Source: Lithobates sylvaticus (Eukaryota; Chordata; Amphibia; Anura; Ranidae). From it: a stretch of DNA of 64,000 bases. Below the pieces are notes generated by a model. It was not told the DNA's origin and ran no database searches. It saw only the letters and a program-made list of their open reading frames with translations. Positions 42,561 to 51,770 of this stretch are shown in pieces; the first letter of the stretch is position 1, and each line of letters opens with the position of its first letter. The stretch covers positions 239,296,715 through 239,360,714 of the forward strand of contig CM053027.1 of the NCBI GenBank assembly GCA_028564925.1. The letters run 5' to 3'. A program made the position numbers and the translations under genes.

Positions 42561-42617
42561 GGCAGGGGTTAATGAGCTTTTGCCATTATGGAAGATCAGT
42601 TTTTTACATTGTCTGTT

Positions 42618-43031
42618 GCCGTATACACACAGTCGGAATTCTCGTCGGAAAAGTCTCTGATGGTTTTCCCGACGGAATTTCGCTCAAACTGTCTTGCCTA
42701 CACACGGTCACACCAAATTCAGATGGTCAATAACACTGCGGCATACAACACGTTCAACGGCACTATAAAAGGGAAGTTTAATGCTTCCGAGCATGCGTCG
42801 AATTGTTTCCGGGCATGAGTCAGAATTTTGCATGTCGGAATTGCATACACACGATCGGAAAATCCGATAGAAAGGTTTTCCGTCGGAAAAATTAAGAACA
42901 GGTTCTCAATCCAAAGTCTGTCGGAAATTCCGACAGAAAAAAACCAATGGGCATACACACGGTCGGAAAATCCGATGAAAATCTCCCATCGGATTGTTTA
43001 CATCTGAAATTCCGACCGTGTGTACGCGGCA
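42618..43031. mobile_element. PIF/Harbinger-type MITE (left arm)
   Basis: Ends tgccgtatacacacagtcgg and, inverted, tgccgcgtacacacggtcgg. Flanked by TGT on both sides, a 3-bp duplication. Interior is full of gtcggaaa and tccgac motifs. The right-arm counterpart is at about 61079-61500. Confidence 0.85.
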
Positions 43032-43074
43032 TGTGTCTCACAGCAGAGAGTCATTCCCCGGTTCTGGAGACATA

Positions 43075-43289
43075 GGGGTTGATTTACTAAAGGCAATCGA
43101 TTGTGCCCTCTGCAAGTGCAGCTGCCTAGTAAATTAATTGAAGTTTCACTTTGCAAAGCATACCTAAATCACATGCAAGGAAAATAACAGAATTTTTGCC
43201 TACAATAGGATCGGATGATAAAGTTTGCAGAGCTTCACCTCATTTATAAGCTCTGGAGCAACTGCACGTGCCTTTAGTTAATCAACCCC
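43075..43289. mobile_element. MITE with GGGGTTGATTTACTAAAGGC ends (left arm)
   Basis: The left end ggggttgatttactaaaggc pairs with the right end cctttagttaatcaacccc. Interior has ctgcaagtgcagctg near the left and gagcaactgcacgtg near the right. The right-arm copy is at 60811-61033. Confidence 0.85.
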
Positions 43290-43608
43290 ATAATAGAAAG
43301 TGAAAAAAAAAAAAAAAATCTATCCAAAGCGAGACTAAAGCTGGTCATAAATGGATAGAAATTTCAGTAGGAACCAGTTGAATTTCAATCCACATATGGC
43401 TTCTCCTACTCAACAGAAGTTGATCTAATGATTCAACGGTCCACTTCTGTCGAACGGGCTTATTGGAAATTTTTTGCACGATCAGCAGAGTCGCCCCGCC
43501 ATCAGAATACAATGTCTCAGCAGGGAGGATTTCTCTATTCACCTCCTCATCTCCTGTTCTAGCAACAATGGCAACATTTTTGACTTCCCCCACTTTGTTA
43601 CATAGTAA

Positions 43609-43863
43609 GACTCGGTTCACACTGGGGCAACTTGTCAGGCGACTTAGACACCTGACAAGTCGCGCTCCATTCTGTACAATGGAACCGTTCTAATAGGAGC
43701 GACACAAGTCGCTCCGACTTAGAAAAAGGTTCCTGTACTACTTTTGGGGCGACTTCAGGTGACTTGCATACAGAAGTAATTTTGCAAGCCGCCGCTGAAG
43801 TCGGATGCAGGTCGCCTGGGGCAGTCGCGCTGCAAGTCGTGCTGCCTCAGTGTGAACCGACCC
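43609..43863. mobile_element. 255-bp PIF/Harbinger-type MITE (left arm), with a paralogous empty site
   Basis: Ends gactcggttcacactggggc and, inverted, gggtcggttcacactgaggc. Flanked by TAA on the left and TTA on the right. The relative at 23271-23290 reads catagttagtctgg with no insertion, giving the empty target TTA. The interior has several gtcgcc/ggcgac blocks. The right-arm copy is at 60243-60497. Confidence 0.9.
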
Positions 43864-43866
43864 TTA

Positions 43867-44185
43867 GTCTGGCTGAAAAAAAGACACAAGCCCATCTAGT
43901 TCAAAAGAATAAAATGGTATTTAAAAAAAAATAATTAAAAAATACAATCCCATACACACAATCCTATACCCACAGTTGATCCAGAGGAAGGCAAATATTC
44001 CTTCCTGATCCCTCGAGAGGCAATCAGATATTCCCTGGAGCAACTTTACCTTTAAATTTTAGTATTTAGTTATATTATGTACATTAAACAAGCCAGGCCT
44101 TTTGTAAAGAAATCTACTATGCTAGACAGAACCAGCTCTTGAGGGAGTCTATTGCCCATTTTCACAGCTCTTGTGAGATTGAGCC
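43867..44185 (-). mobile_element. CR1/L2-like LINE 3' end (left arm)
   Basis: On the minus strand: a peptide with VKMGNRLPQELVLSSIVDFF, then the UTR phrase cctctggatcaactgtggg and the tail phrase gatgggcttgtgtc. Truncated near 44185. The right-arm copy is at about 59935-60237. Confidence 0.82.
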
Positions 44186-44765
44186 CAGGTTCACACTGTA
44201 GCGATGTCAGACATCGCATGTGATTCACCCTGCGGTGCCGATCACATGCAATGTCTGTGCAGTATGAGTTCAGTTCATCCCCTATGTGATGATTATTAGG
44301 TGACAGGTTCTCATTAATGACAAATGCAGGGTCTAAAAGACACTTCTGCATGTCTCTTCTGTGCTCCACTGAATGTACTGGATCTAGATTATCCAGCCAG
44401 TCGCCCACCCTGGCTGTGTATTGAAGATCTCTGCAGGAAAGAGTCCCAGACAAAGGAGAAAAGGAAAAAAGGCTATGGAACTAGTTCACTTCATACTGGC
44501 AGTTTTTGCAGGTATAGCAGCTTTGTAAAACATTAAAAATAAGTGCCTATACTGTTTAAAATCCAGTAACACAGTCCCAACCTGCTCTGCACATGCTCAG
44601 TTGCTCTCCATTTTTCAGCACGGTGCAGAAAATGTAGAGACCAATCTGCTGACAGCCTAAGGATTTACTGCTGCTCAGGGGCTCTGGGATTCATTAAACG
44701 GACAACCTCCAGCAAGAACAAACCATAACAATGCTGGAGGCAATTTACACAACACACTCATTTTC
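44186..44765. repeat. Dispersed repeat related to 36770-37370
   Basis: tggatctagattatccagcc, gaaagagtcccag, ttttgcaggtatagc, ccagtaacac and gatttactgctgctcag occur in the same order as at 36780-37290. A palindrome acatcgcatgtgat / atcacatgcaatgt lies at 44210-44262. Confidence 0.7.
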
Positions 44766-44771
44766 GTAGCA

Positions 44772-45487
44772 TACCGTATATAAGCCAACCCGAATATAAG
44801 CCGAGGCACCTAATTTTACCACAAAAAAATGGGAAAACTTATTGACTCGAGTATAAGCCTAGGGTGAGAAATGCACACCTACTGTAAGTGGAAAAGAGGG
44901 TCAACAATGCCCATTTGCAGCCTCACTGTGCCCATTTGCATGCCTCACTGTGCCCATTTGCAGCCATAGGTCCCCCGAACCTCAAACTTGGTAGTTAAGG
45001 GTTCCTAGATGCCCCCTAGCTGTAGCCAACATTTGGGTTCTCTGGACCCAAAGGGTCCCGAAATGACATTGCTGCAAATGGCACAGTTGACCGAATTTGG
45101 GGCCCTGTATCTCGGGGCCACTTGGTGCTAGGAGCCCCATATTTGGATATGTTGTAGTCCCACTGTGTTTGCACACCAACCTTGGGGTTTCTACCACCAA
45201 GTGGCCCGAGATATGGGGCCCCAAAGTCGGGTTGGAAAACGTCAAGCACTTCTGCAGCAGAGAATGACAATTTCCGAACCAACTTTGGGGCCCCGTATCT
45301 CGGGGCCACTTGGTGCTAGGAACCCCATATTTGGATATGTTGTAGTGACAAGATACGGGGCCCCAAAGTCGGGTCGGAAAATTTAATTCTCTGCTGCAGA
45401 AAAGTGATTGATTCAAGTAAATGCTGAGGGGGGCACTTTCAGCACAAAAAAAAATGTGCTGAAAAACTCAGCTTAGTATATACGGTA
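44772..45487. mobile_element. TA-flanked DNA element with CCGTATATA...TATAAGC ends (left arm)
   Basis: Inverted ends beginning TA-CCGTATATA, with sub-terminal gagtataagc and atataagccgagg motifs. The interior has direct and inverted copies of a block containing ggggccccgtatctcgggg and ccacttggtgctagga (three or four copies, 45080-45370). Open frames of about 100-144 codons there come from the GC-rich internal repeats and are not gene-like. A TA target would fit a Tc1/mariner-type element, but no transposase is present. Confidence 0.7.
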
Positions 45488-45628
45488 ATTATTAATTTGG
45501 AATGTATGTTTCTTGCTAAAGAACAATGGGCTCCATTCACAAAAAAAAAAACACACTACTAAAATACCACATGCGCTATTTTATGAAGTCATGCGGTATT
45601 TTCCTTAAACAGTGTAAATAGCTGGTTC

Positions 45629-46067
45629 TTAAAGTGGATCTCCACCCTAAAGTGGAACTTCCGCTCATCGGATTCCTCTCCCCTTCCGGTGTCACAATTG
45701 GCACCTTTCGGGGAGAGGGGGGACAGGATACCTGTCTTTGACAGGTATCCTTTACCACTTCCGGAAGTACCTTGCGGCACAATCGTGCCGTGACGTCACC
45801 GCGGGGCTCCCTCTGTGTCCTTCCTCGGCCGCCGGGCTAATAAAAGAGAGGAGCAGGGCCTCGCGCATACGCAGTAGGGTTCCCGGCATGAAGCCGAAAG
45901 GCTACACTGCCGGGTTACCTTGCCCGCAATAGCGGCAGCAGCACCCGACAGCTGATGGAGACATCAGCTGCAGTGCCGACCTCGAGGGACAGCAGGACAG
46001 GTAAGTGTCCATTTATTAAAAGCCAGCAGCTGCAGTATGTTTTTTTTTTCCCGGAACACCCCTTTAA
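45629..46067. mobile_element. TTAA-flanked MITE (left arm)
   Basis: TTAAAGTGGATC on the left and CACCCCTTTAA on the right give TTAA at both edges. Inside is a near-perfect stem (ggataccwgtctttgacaggtatcc form) at 45727-45752. Right-arm copy at 58046-58484. Confidence 0.65.
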
Positions 46068-47340
46068 GAAGCAGGCCGCTGGTGTCTCTTTAACTACCAG
46101 TTAACAACATGGTAAGGAACAGGGGCCACTGCGTCCTTAACAGGAGAGTCATCATCCGCTGTCAAAAAAAAAAAAAACAGTGTGGGGTCCTCCCCTCAAT
46201 TCATACCAGGCCCTTTATGTCGGGTATGGATTTTGAGGGGGAACCCCTACGCCAATTGTTTTATTAAACAAATGGCACTGGATCCCCCACAAAATCCATA
46301 GTATACTGATTGTTAAAGTGGAACTTTACCCATAACAACTTGATACAATTCTTAGCAAGGAACATACATTGATAATTATGCTGCCAAATTCTGTGTGTGC
46401 TGTAAATTGCGTCCAGCATTGCTCCTGTTTCTTCTTACTGGAGGCTGCCATTTTTCTGAAGCCCAGAGCCCCAGCAGTAAATCATAAAGTGGAACTAAGT
46501 CCATCGATTTAACAGTTTAAAAAAACAGTTACATTTCTGGCAGTGCCAAAATGTATAGGGGGGTCGCAGAAGCTACCATGTATGCCTCGATAGGAGCAGC
46601 AATGGCGGCTGAGCCTGATTCCCCGATCCTCAGCCGAACTGTAAATTGCCACTGCGGGGAGCAAGTGACACGGATTACACCTAAAGTGAAAAAAGTGGAA
46701 GAGCTAAGGTAAAGGACTGCCGATTTTTAAAAGGCTATCTGTATGCAAGTGTGTTCATATGTGTGTGCGCATGCGTTTATATGTGAATGTGTGTGCATAC
46801 ATGTGTGTTTACATGTATGTATGTATGTATGCGCTTTTAATCCTGACCCCCTTTGAGTGTACAATCAGAACTGATTTTTTTTCCCACTTGTTCATAGTAC
46901 CAGCAGACAAATGCTGTTCCTCTAAAAGGCAATCCATTCTCAGATTGCTTTTCAGAGGCATTTGACAGCCAGCAATATGTTGCCTCCTGACTGCCTATCC
47001 ATTTTCCTTTGGGGGAAATGGAGAACTCAGTTCCTTTATATGCAGCCACCCACTTGCAACCTACCATCATGCTCAGAGGAAAGGGCCTTATCTGGGGGGT
47101 AAGGGGGCCCTTTGCGGTTTCTTGAATCGGGACCCGGAAGGTTCTAGTTACGTCACCGATTCCTAGAATGCTGTCACATTTCTGTCCTCAACCAAACTGT
47201 CAAACTGATCACATATACAACACCATGTCAGTTGCAAATCAAACAGAAGCAGCTTCCTTGGCTGTAAAGAATAGGGAGGTTTAATTTCGCTTTAAGGCTG
47301 TCAGCAGATTGGCCTCTAAAAACCCTTCAGTGCCTAAAAA
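46068..47340. repeat. Mixed repeat DNA of the left arm, incl. (TG)n/(TATG)n and a hAT-like end
   Basis: 46145-46300 matches the ccataccaggcc block family of 17240-17645. 46312-46500 has an aaagtggaactttaccc MITE edge. 46741-46835 is TG/TATG microsatellite. At about 47141-47163 ggttctagttacgtcaccg is the inverse of cagtgacgtaactagaacc in the right arm, which looks like a hAT terminus whose partner I did not find. No gene. Confidence 0.5.
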
Positions 47341-47475
47341 TACAGAGCTGCACATCCATGATGCCAATCTCTCGTTCCACATGCCTAAAGTGCTCTATTG
47401 GATTGAGACCTGGTGACCATTGAGGTAATTTCAATACAGTGAACTCATTGTGATGTTCAAGAAACCAGTAGTGAG
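47341..47475 (-). mobile_element. Tc1/mariner fragment (C-terminal transposase)
   Basis: The minus strand encodes WFLEHHNEFTVLKLPQWSPG and then LNPIEHFRHVEREIGIMDVQ, which is the end of a Tc1 transposase including the glutamate of the DD34E triad in PIEH. The piece is cut at 47476 by the TTAA repeat. The inner edge of the inverted repeat lies within it, at 47415. Confidence 0.85.
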
Positions 47476-47929
47476 TTAACCACTTCAGCCCCGGACCATT
47501 TGGCAGCCAAAGGACCAGAGGTCTTTTTTCAATTTCGCACTGCACTACTTTAACTGGTAATTGCGCGGTCATGCAATTTTGTAACCAAACGAAATTTGCG
47601 TCCTTTTCTTCCCACAAATAGAGCTTTCTTTTGATGGTATTTGATTGCCTCTGTGATTTTTATTTTTTGCGATATAAACGGAAAAAGAGCGAAAATTTTG
47701 AAAAAAAAAGAGATTTTCTACTTTTTGTTATAAAAAAAATCTAATAAACTCAATTTTAGTCAAACATTTGGGCCAAAATGTATTCAGCCACATGTCTTTA
47801 GTAAAAAAAATGCCAATAAGCGTATATTTATTGGTTTGCGCAAAAGTTATAGCGTCTACAAACTAGAGTACATTTTCTGGAATTTACACCGCTTTTAATT
47901 TATGACTGCCTATTTCATTTCTTGAGGTG

Positions 47930-49000
47930 CTAAAATGGCAGGGAAGTACAAAACCCCCCCAAATGACCCCATTTTGGAAAGTAGACACCCCAAGCTATTT
48001 GCTGAGAGGCATGTTGAGCCCATTGAATATTTTTTTTTTTAGTCCCAAGTGATTGAATAAAGACAAAAATAAAAAAGATTTTTTTTTTTTTTTTCAAAAA
48101 GTTGTCACTAAATGATATATTGCTCACACATGCCATAGTTATATGTGGAATTGCACCCCAAAATACATTTTGCTGCTTCTCCTGAGTATGGGGATACCAC
48201 ATGTGTGGGACTTTTTGGGAGCCTAGCCGCGTACGGGGCCCCGAAACCCAAGCACCGCCTTCAGGATTTCTAAGGGTGCAAATTTTTGATTTCACTCCTC
48301 ACTACCTATCACAGTTTCGAAGGCCATAAAATGCCAAAATAGCACAAAACCCCCCCAAATGACCCCATTTTGGAAAGTAGACACCCCAAGCTATTTGTTG
48401 AGAGGCATGGTGAGTATTTTACAGCTCTCATTTGTTTTTGAAAATGAAGAAAGTAAAGAAAAAAAAAATTTTTTTTTTCTTTTTTTCAATTTTCAAAACT
48501 TTGTGACAAAAAGCGACATCTGCAAAATACTCACAATACCTCTCAGCAAATAGCTTGGGGTGTCTACTTTCCAAAATGGGGTCATTTTGGGGGGTTTTAT
48601 GCCATCTGGGCATTCCATGGCCTCCGAAACTGTGATTGGCAGTGAGAAGTGAAATAAAAAAATTACACCCTTAGAAAGCCTGAAGGCGGTGATTGGTTTT
48701 TGGGGTTCCGTACGCAGCTAGGCTCCCAAAAAGTCCCACACATGTGGTATCCCCGTACTCAGGAGAAGCAACAGAATGTATTTTGGGGTGTATTTCCACA
48801 TATGCCCATGACATGTTTGAGCAATATATCATTTAGTGACAACTTTTTGTAAAAAAAATATATATATTTTTTTTTTTTTTTCATTATTCAATCTCTTGGG
48901 ACAAAAAAAAAAAAAATTTAATGGGCTCAACATTGCTCTCATCAAATAGCTTGGGGTGTCTACTTTCCAAAATGGGGTCATTTGGGGGGGGTTTGAACTG
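47930..49000. repeat. Foldback array: inverted copies of the gtagacaccccaa module
   Basis: The module ccattttggaaagtagacac, then ccaagctatttg, occurs forward at about 47965 and 48363, and inverted at about 48545 and 48955. The flanking block gtatgggga-taccacatgtg, then gggactttttgggagcctag occurs forward at 48185 and inverted near 48735. So 48106-48440 pairs with 48520-48850 around a T-rich loop. Confidence 0.85.
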
Positions 49001-50239
49001 TCCTGGCATTTTATGCACAACATTTAGAAGCCTATGTCACACGTCACCCACTCTTCTAACCACTTGTAGACAAAGCCCTTTCTGACACTTTTTGTTTACA
49101 TGAAAACATATTTTTTTTTTGCAAGAAAATTACGTTGAACCCCCAAACACTATATATAATGTTAAAGCAAAGGCCCTACAGATTAAAATGGTGGGTGTTG
49201 CATTTTTTTTTTCCACACAGTATTTGCGCAGCGATTTTTCAAACGCATTTTTTGTGGAAAAAAATACACTTTTTTTTATTTTAATGCACTAAAACACACT
49301 ATATTGCTCAAATTTTTGATGAAATAAAAAATATGATCTTAGGCCGAGTACATGGATACCAAACACGACATGCTTTAAAATTGCGCACAAACACGCAGTG
49401 GAGATAAACTACATACATTTTTAAAAGCCTTTAAAAGCCTTTACATGATACCACATTAGATTCACGGAGGAGGTCTACTGCTAAAATTACTGCCCTCGAT
49501 CTGACCTTCGCGGTGATACCTCACATGCATGGTGCAATTGCTGTTTACATATGACGCCAGACCAACGCTTGTGTACGCCTTTGCGCAAGAGAAGGGGGGG
49601 CAGGGGTGCTTTTTTTTTTTTTTTTGGTTTTTTTTTTATTTATTTAGCTTTTTTATTTTATTTTTAAACTGTTCCTTCCATTTTTTTTCTTTGTTATGAT
49701 TTTTATTGTTATCTCAGGGAATGTAAATATCCCCTATGATAGCAATAGGCAGTGACAGGTACTCTTTTTTTGAAAAAATTGGGGTCTATTAGACCCTAGA
49801 TCTTTCCTCTGCCCTCAAAGCATCTGACCACACCAAGATTGGTGTGATAAAATGCTTTCCCAATTTCCCAATGGCGCGGTTTATATCCGGGAGGGGGGAC
49901 ATTCCCTCCCACTGCTTGTAAAAGCAGTCTAGAGGCTAATTACCCGCTAGAATTGCTTTTACATGAAAGCCGATCACTGGCTGAAAAGAATGATACCAAG
50001 ATGATACCTAAACCTGCAGGCATCATTCTGGTATAACCATTCAAAGTCCAGCAACATACTGGACATATATTGTAATCTTTTTTTTTTCATGCAGCCTCTT
50101 GGCTGAACGAAAAAAAGAGATTGATTGGTGGGTATGCCCACCATTAGAATACCTCCCTTCATCCACCCACTTCTAATGATGGGCATACATGCACCATTTA
50201 TATATGCCGATGCATGGGGGCATCCTCCCGCAAAAGTTA
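49001..50239. repeat. AT-rich body of the spacer repeat
   Basis: Related at low identity to 41690-42560 of the arm (aacacgacatgctttaaaat / aacatgtcacgcttcaaaat; the cacggaggaggtctactgc block). T-runs at 49609-49640. No gene. Confidence 0.55.
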
Positions 50240-50283
50240 TGCCGTGTACACACGGTCGGAATTTCGACCGTATGTACGTGGCA
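50240..50283. mobile_element. Minimal 44-bp PIF/Harbinger-type MITE
   Basis: Consists only of tgccgtgtacacacggtcgg, a short centre and the inverted end, flanked by TTA on both sides (50237-50239 and 50284-50286). It is two terminal repeats with no interior; the full relatives are 387-414 bp. Confidence 0.9.
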
Positions 50284-51199
50284 TTAGGAGCCAATCGCTC
50301 CTCCCCCCCCTGCTGCCCCCATGCTTCGGCATATATGCTCTTTTTTTTAACTGTGGTGGTGAAATCACCTCCTACAGTGTTGGAGTCGCGTCTTTATGTA
50401 TCGTGGGAGCAAACGCTGTTGCTGTCAAGATAAATAAATCCGCGTTGCAACTGAATGGCGCACCTGAAAACAAAAAAATGCTTAACACTAAAACACAGTA
50501 AACAAAATTACATACCTGAAAAGCAAGCATGATAAAACATGATAAAACATAATAAAACATTGCAGAATAGAATGGAGTAAAAAAAGAGCAACAATAGAGA
50601 GAGAATAGAGTGAGAGAGAGAACAATAAAACGACAACTATTTTATTTTTTTTTATTTTTTTGAGATTCACAGGTAAAAAAGCTCCTGACTGAAGCGACTG
50701 AATCAAAACGCTACCACAAAAAAACTGTTAGCGATCGCAGGGATCAGGCCTGACTCTGCGAACGCTGCAGTTATGTGTGCTTAGTGTTTTGTAAGTGACA
50801 GTGATCGATCAATACTGCACTTGGGTGGGCTGGGCTGGGCGGAGGGGGAAAACGCAGGTGCTAGCAGGTATCTGGGCTGATCCCGCTAACAATGCGTTTT
50901 TTTTGGAACCCTAAACTGCTGGGACGCTAGTATAGATCTGATCAGATCAGATATTGATCTGTTCAGATACTGTGCCACTAAGGGAGGTGTATGCTTTGTG
51001 CGTGGGTGTTTGCGGTACTGGCACTAACCTGGGGCGACGCAGACCTTATTTGACCCTAAAACCTAATTGATATCACCCGCCGGGCGATCAGGGGGTTAAA
51101 CCGTTATTGGGTAATAAATGGCGGGTGCCCTGACAGTATAAAAAACAAGCTAACTAACCAGCGTCACCCGTAACAGTAATACAAAAAAAAACTGGTTAC
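50284..51199. repeat. Right-middle body of the spacer repeat
   Basis: Contains gataaaacat triplets at 50530-50560, a GAGA-rich stretch, gatctgatcagatcagat palindromes at 50935-50960 and the start of a ggcgatcagggggttaaac motif that recurs in the tandem repeat beyond. No exon. Confidence 0.45.
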
Positions 51200-51204
51200 C
51201 TATC

Positions 51205-51770
51205 GACACTAATGCAGCGATCAGAAAAACGATCGCTTAGTGACACTGGCAAAAGGGGGTGAAAGGGTTAACTAGGGGCAATCAGGGGGTTAAACCTTTA
51301 TTAGGTAATATATGGGGGTACCTGACGCTATATAAAAACCTGACGGGGAACCTAAATAACGAAATAACTAACTGGCTAACCAGCGTCACCAGTGACAGTT
51401 ATACAGTGATCACTGGTGAAAGGGTTAACTCTAGGGGCAATCAGGGGGTTAAAACCTTTATTTAGGTTGTAATATGGGGGTACCTGACCTATAAACCTAT
51501 TTATGAACCTATATAAACATGGCGGTTACCTAAAAAAAAAAAATGGTTACTTAGCGACACTAATGCAGCGATCAGAAAAACGATCGCTTAGTGACACTGG
51601 CAAAAGGGGGTGAAAGGGTTAACTAGGGGCAATCAGGGGGTTAAAACCTTTATTAGGTAATATATGGGGGTACCTGACGCTATATAAAAACCTGACGGGG
51701 AACCTAAATAACGAAATAACTAACTGGCTAACCAGCGTCACCAGTGACAGTTATACAGTGATCACTGGTG
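51205..51770. repeat. 351-bp tandem duplication
   Basis: gacactaatgcagcgatcag starts at 51205 and 51556. The following 210 bases, to atcactggtg at 51418 and 51770, match almost without change. Within the unit, gggttaac and gcaatcagggggttaaa recur as sub-repeats. The second unit ends at the boundary with the gypsy element. Confidence 0.9.

Larger units (their letters stand above)
39907..47415 (+). repeat. Left arm of a giant inverted repeat (at least 7.3 kb)
   Basis: Base 39907 pairs with base 64000 and 47415 with 56687. In between, every element recurs in mirror order: LINE, foldback modules, PIF MITEs, LINE tail, TA-flanked element, TTAA MITE, microsatellite and Tc1 fragment. Identity by eye is about 99% at 45000-45420 and about 97% at 47041-47220. 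Differences include an approximately 33-base stretch present at 42215-42250 only, different minisatellite and homopolymer lengths (40535-40680, 41281-41337) and a 19-base stretch missing near 41630. The inner edge lies within a Tc1 fragment. The outer limit is unknown because the partner arm leaves the window. Confidence 0.93.
47476..51770 (+). mobile_element. TTAA-type repeat with internal foldbacks (spacer)
   Basis: Begins TTAACCACTTCAGCCCCGG at 47476; the same edge, inverted, is at 1-198. The body has foldback modules (47930-49000), an AT-rich stretch, a cgcggtgatacctcacatgc block at 49510 shared with the arms, a CpG-poor body and a 351-bp tandem repeat at the right. The right end is missing: the gypsy element begins at about 51771. 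No transposase found. Confidence 0.7.

Noticed and set aside
44982-45416. 97-144-codon frames, mirrored at 58702-59130
   Set aside because: They derive from GC-rich internal repeats of a TA-flanked element, are open on both strands and have no recognised domain.
46837-47070. 77-codon frame present in both arms (mirror at 57031-57249)
   Set aside because: Duplicated only as part of the inverted repeat, lacks family motifs, and lies next to a hAT-like terminus; probably repeat DNA.
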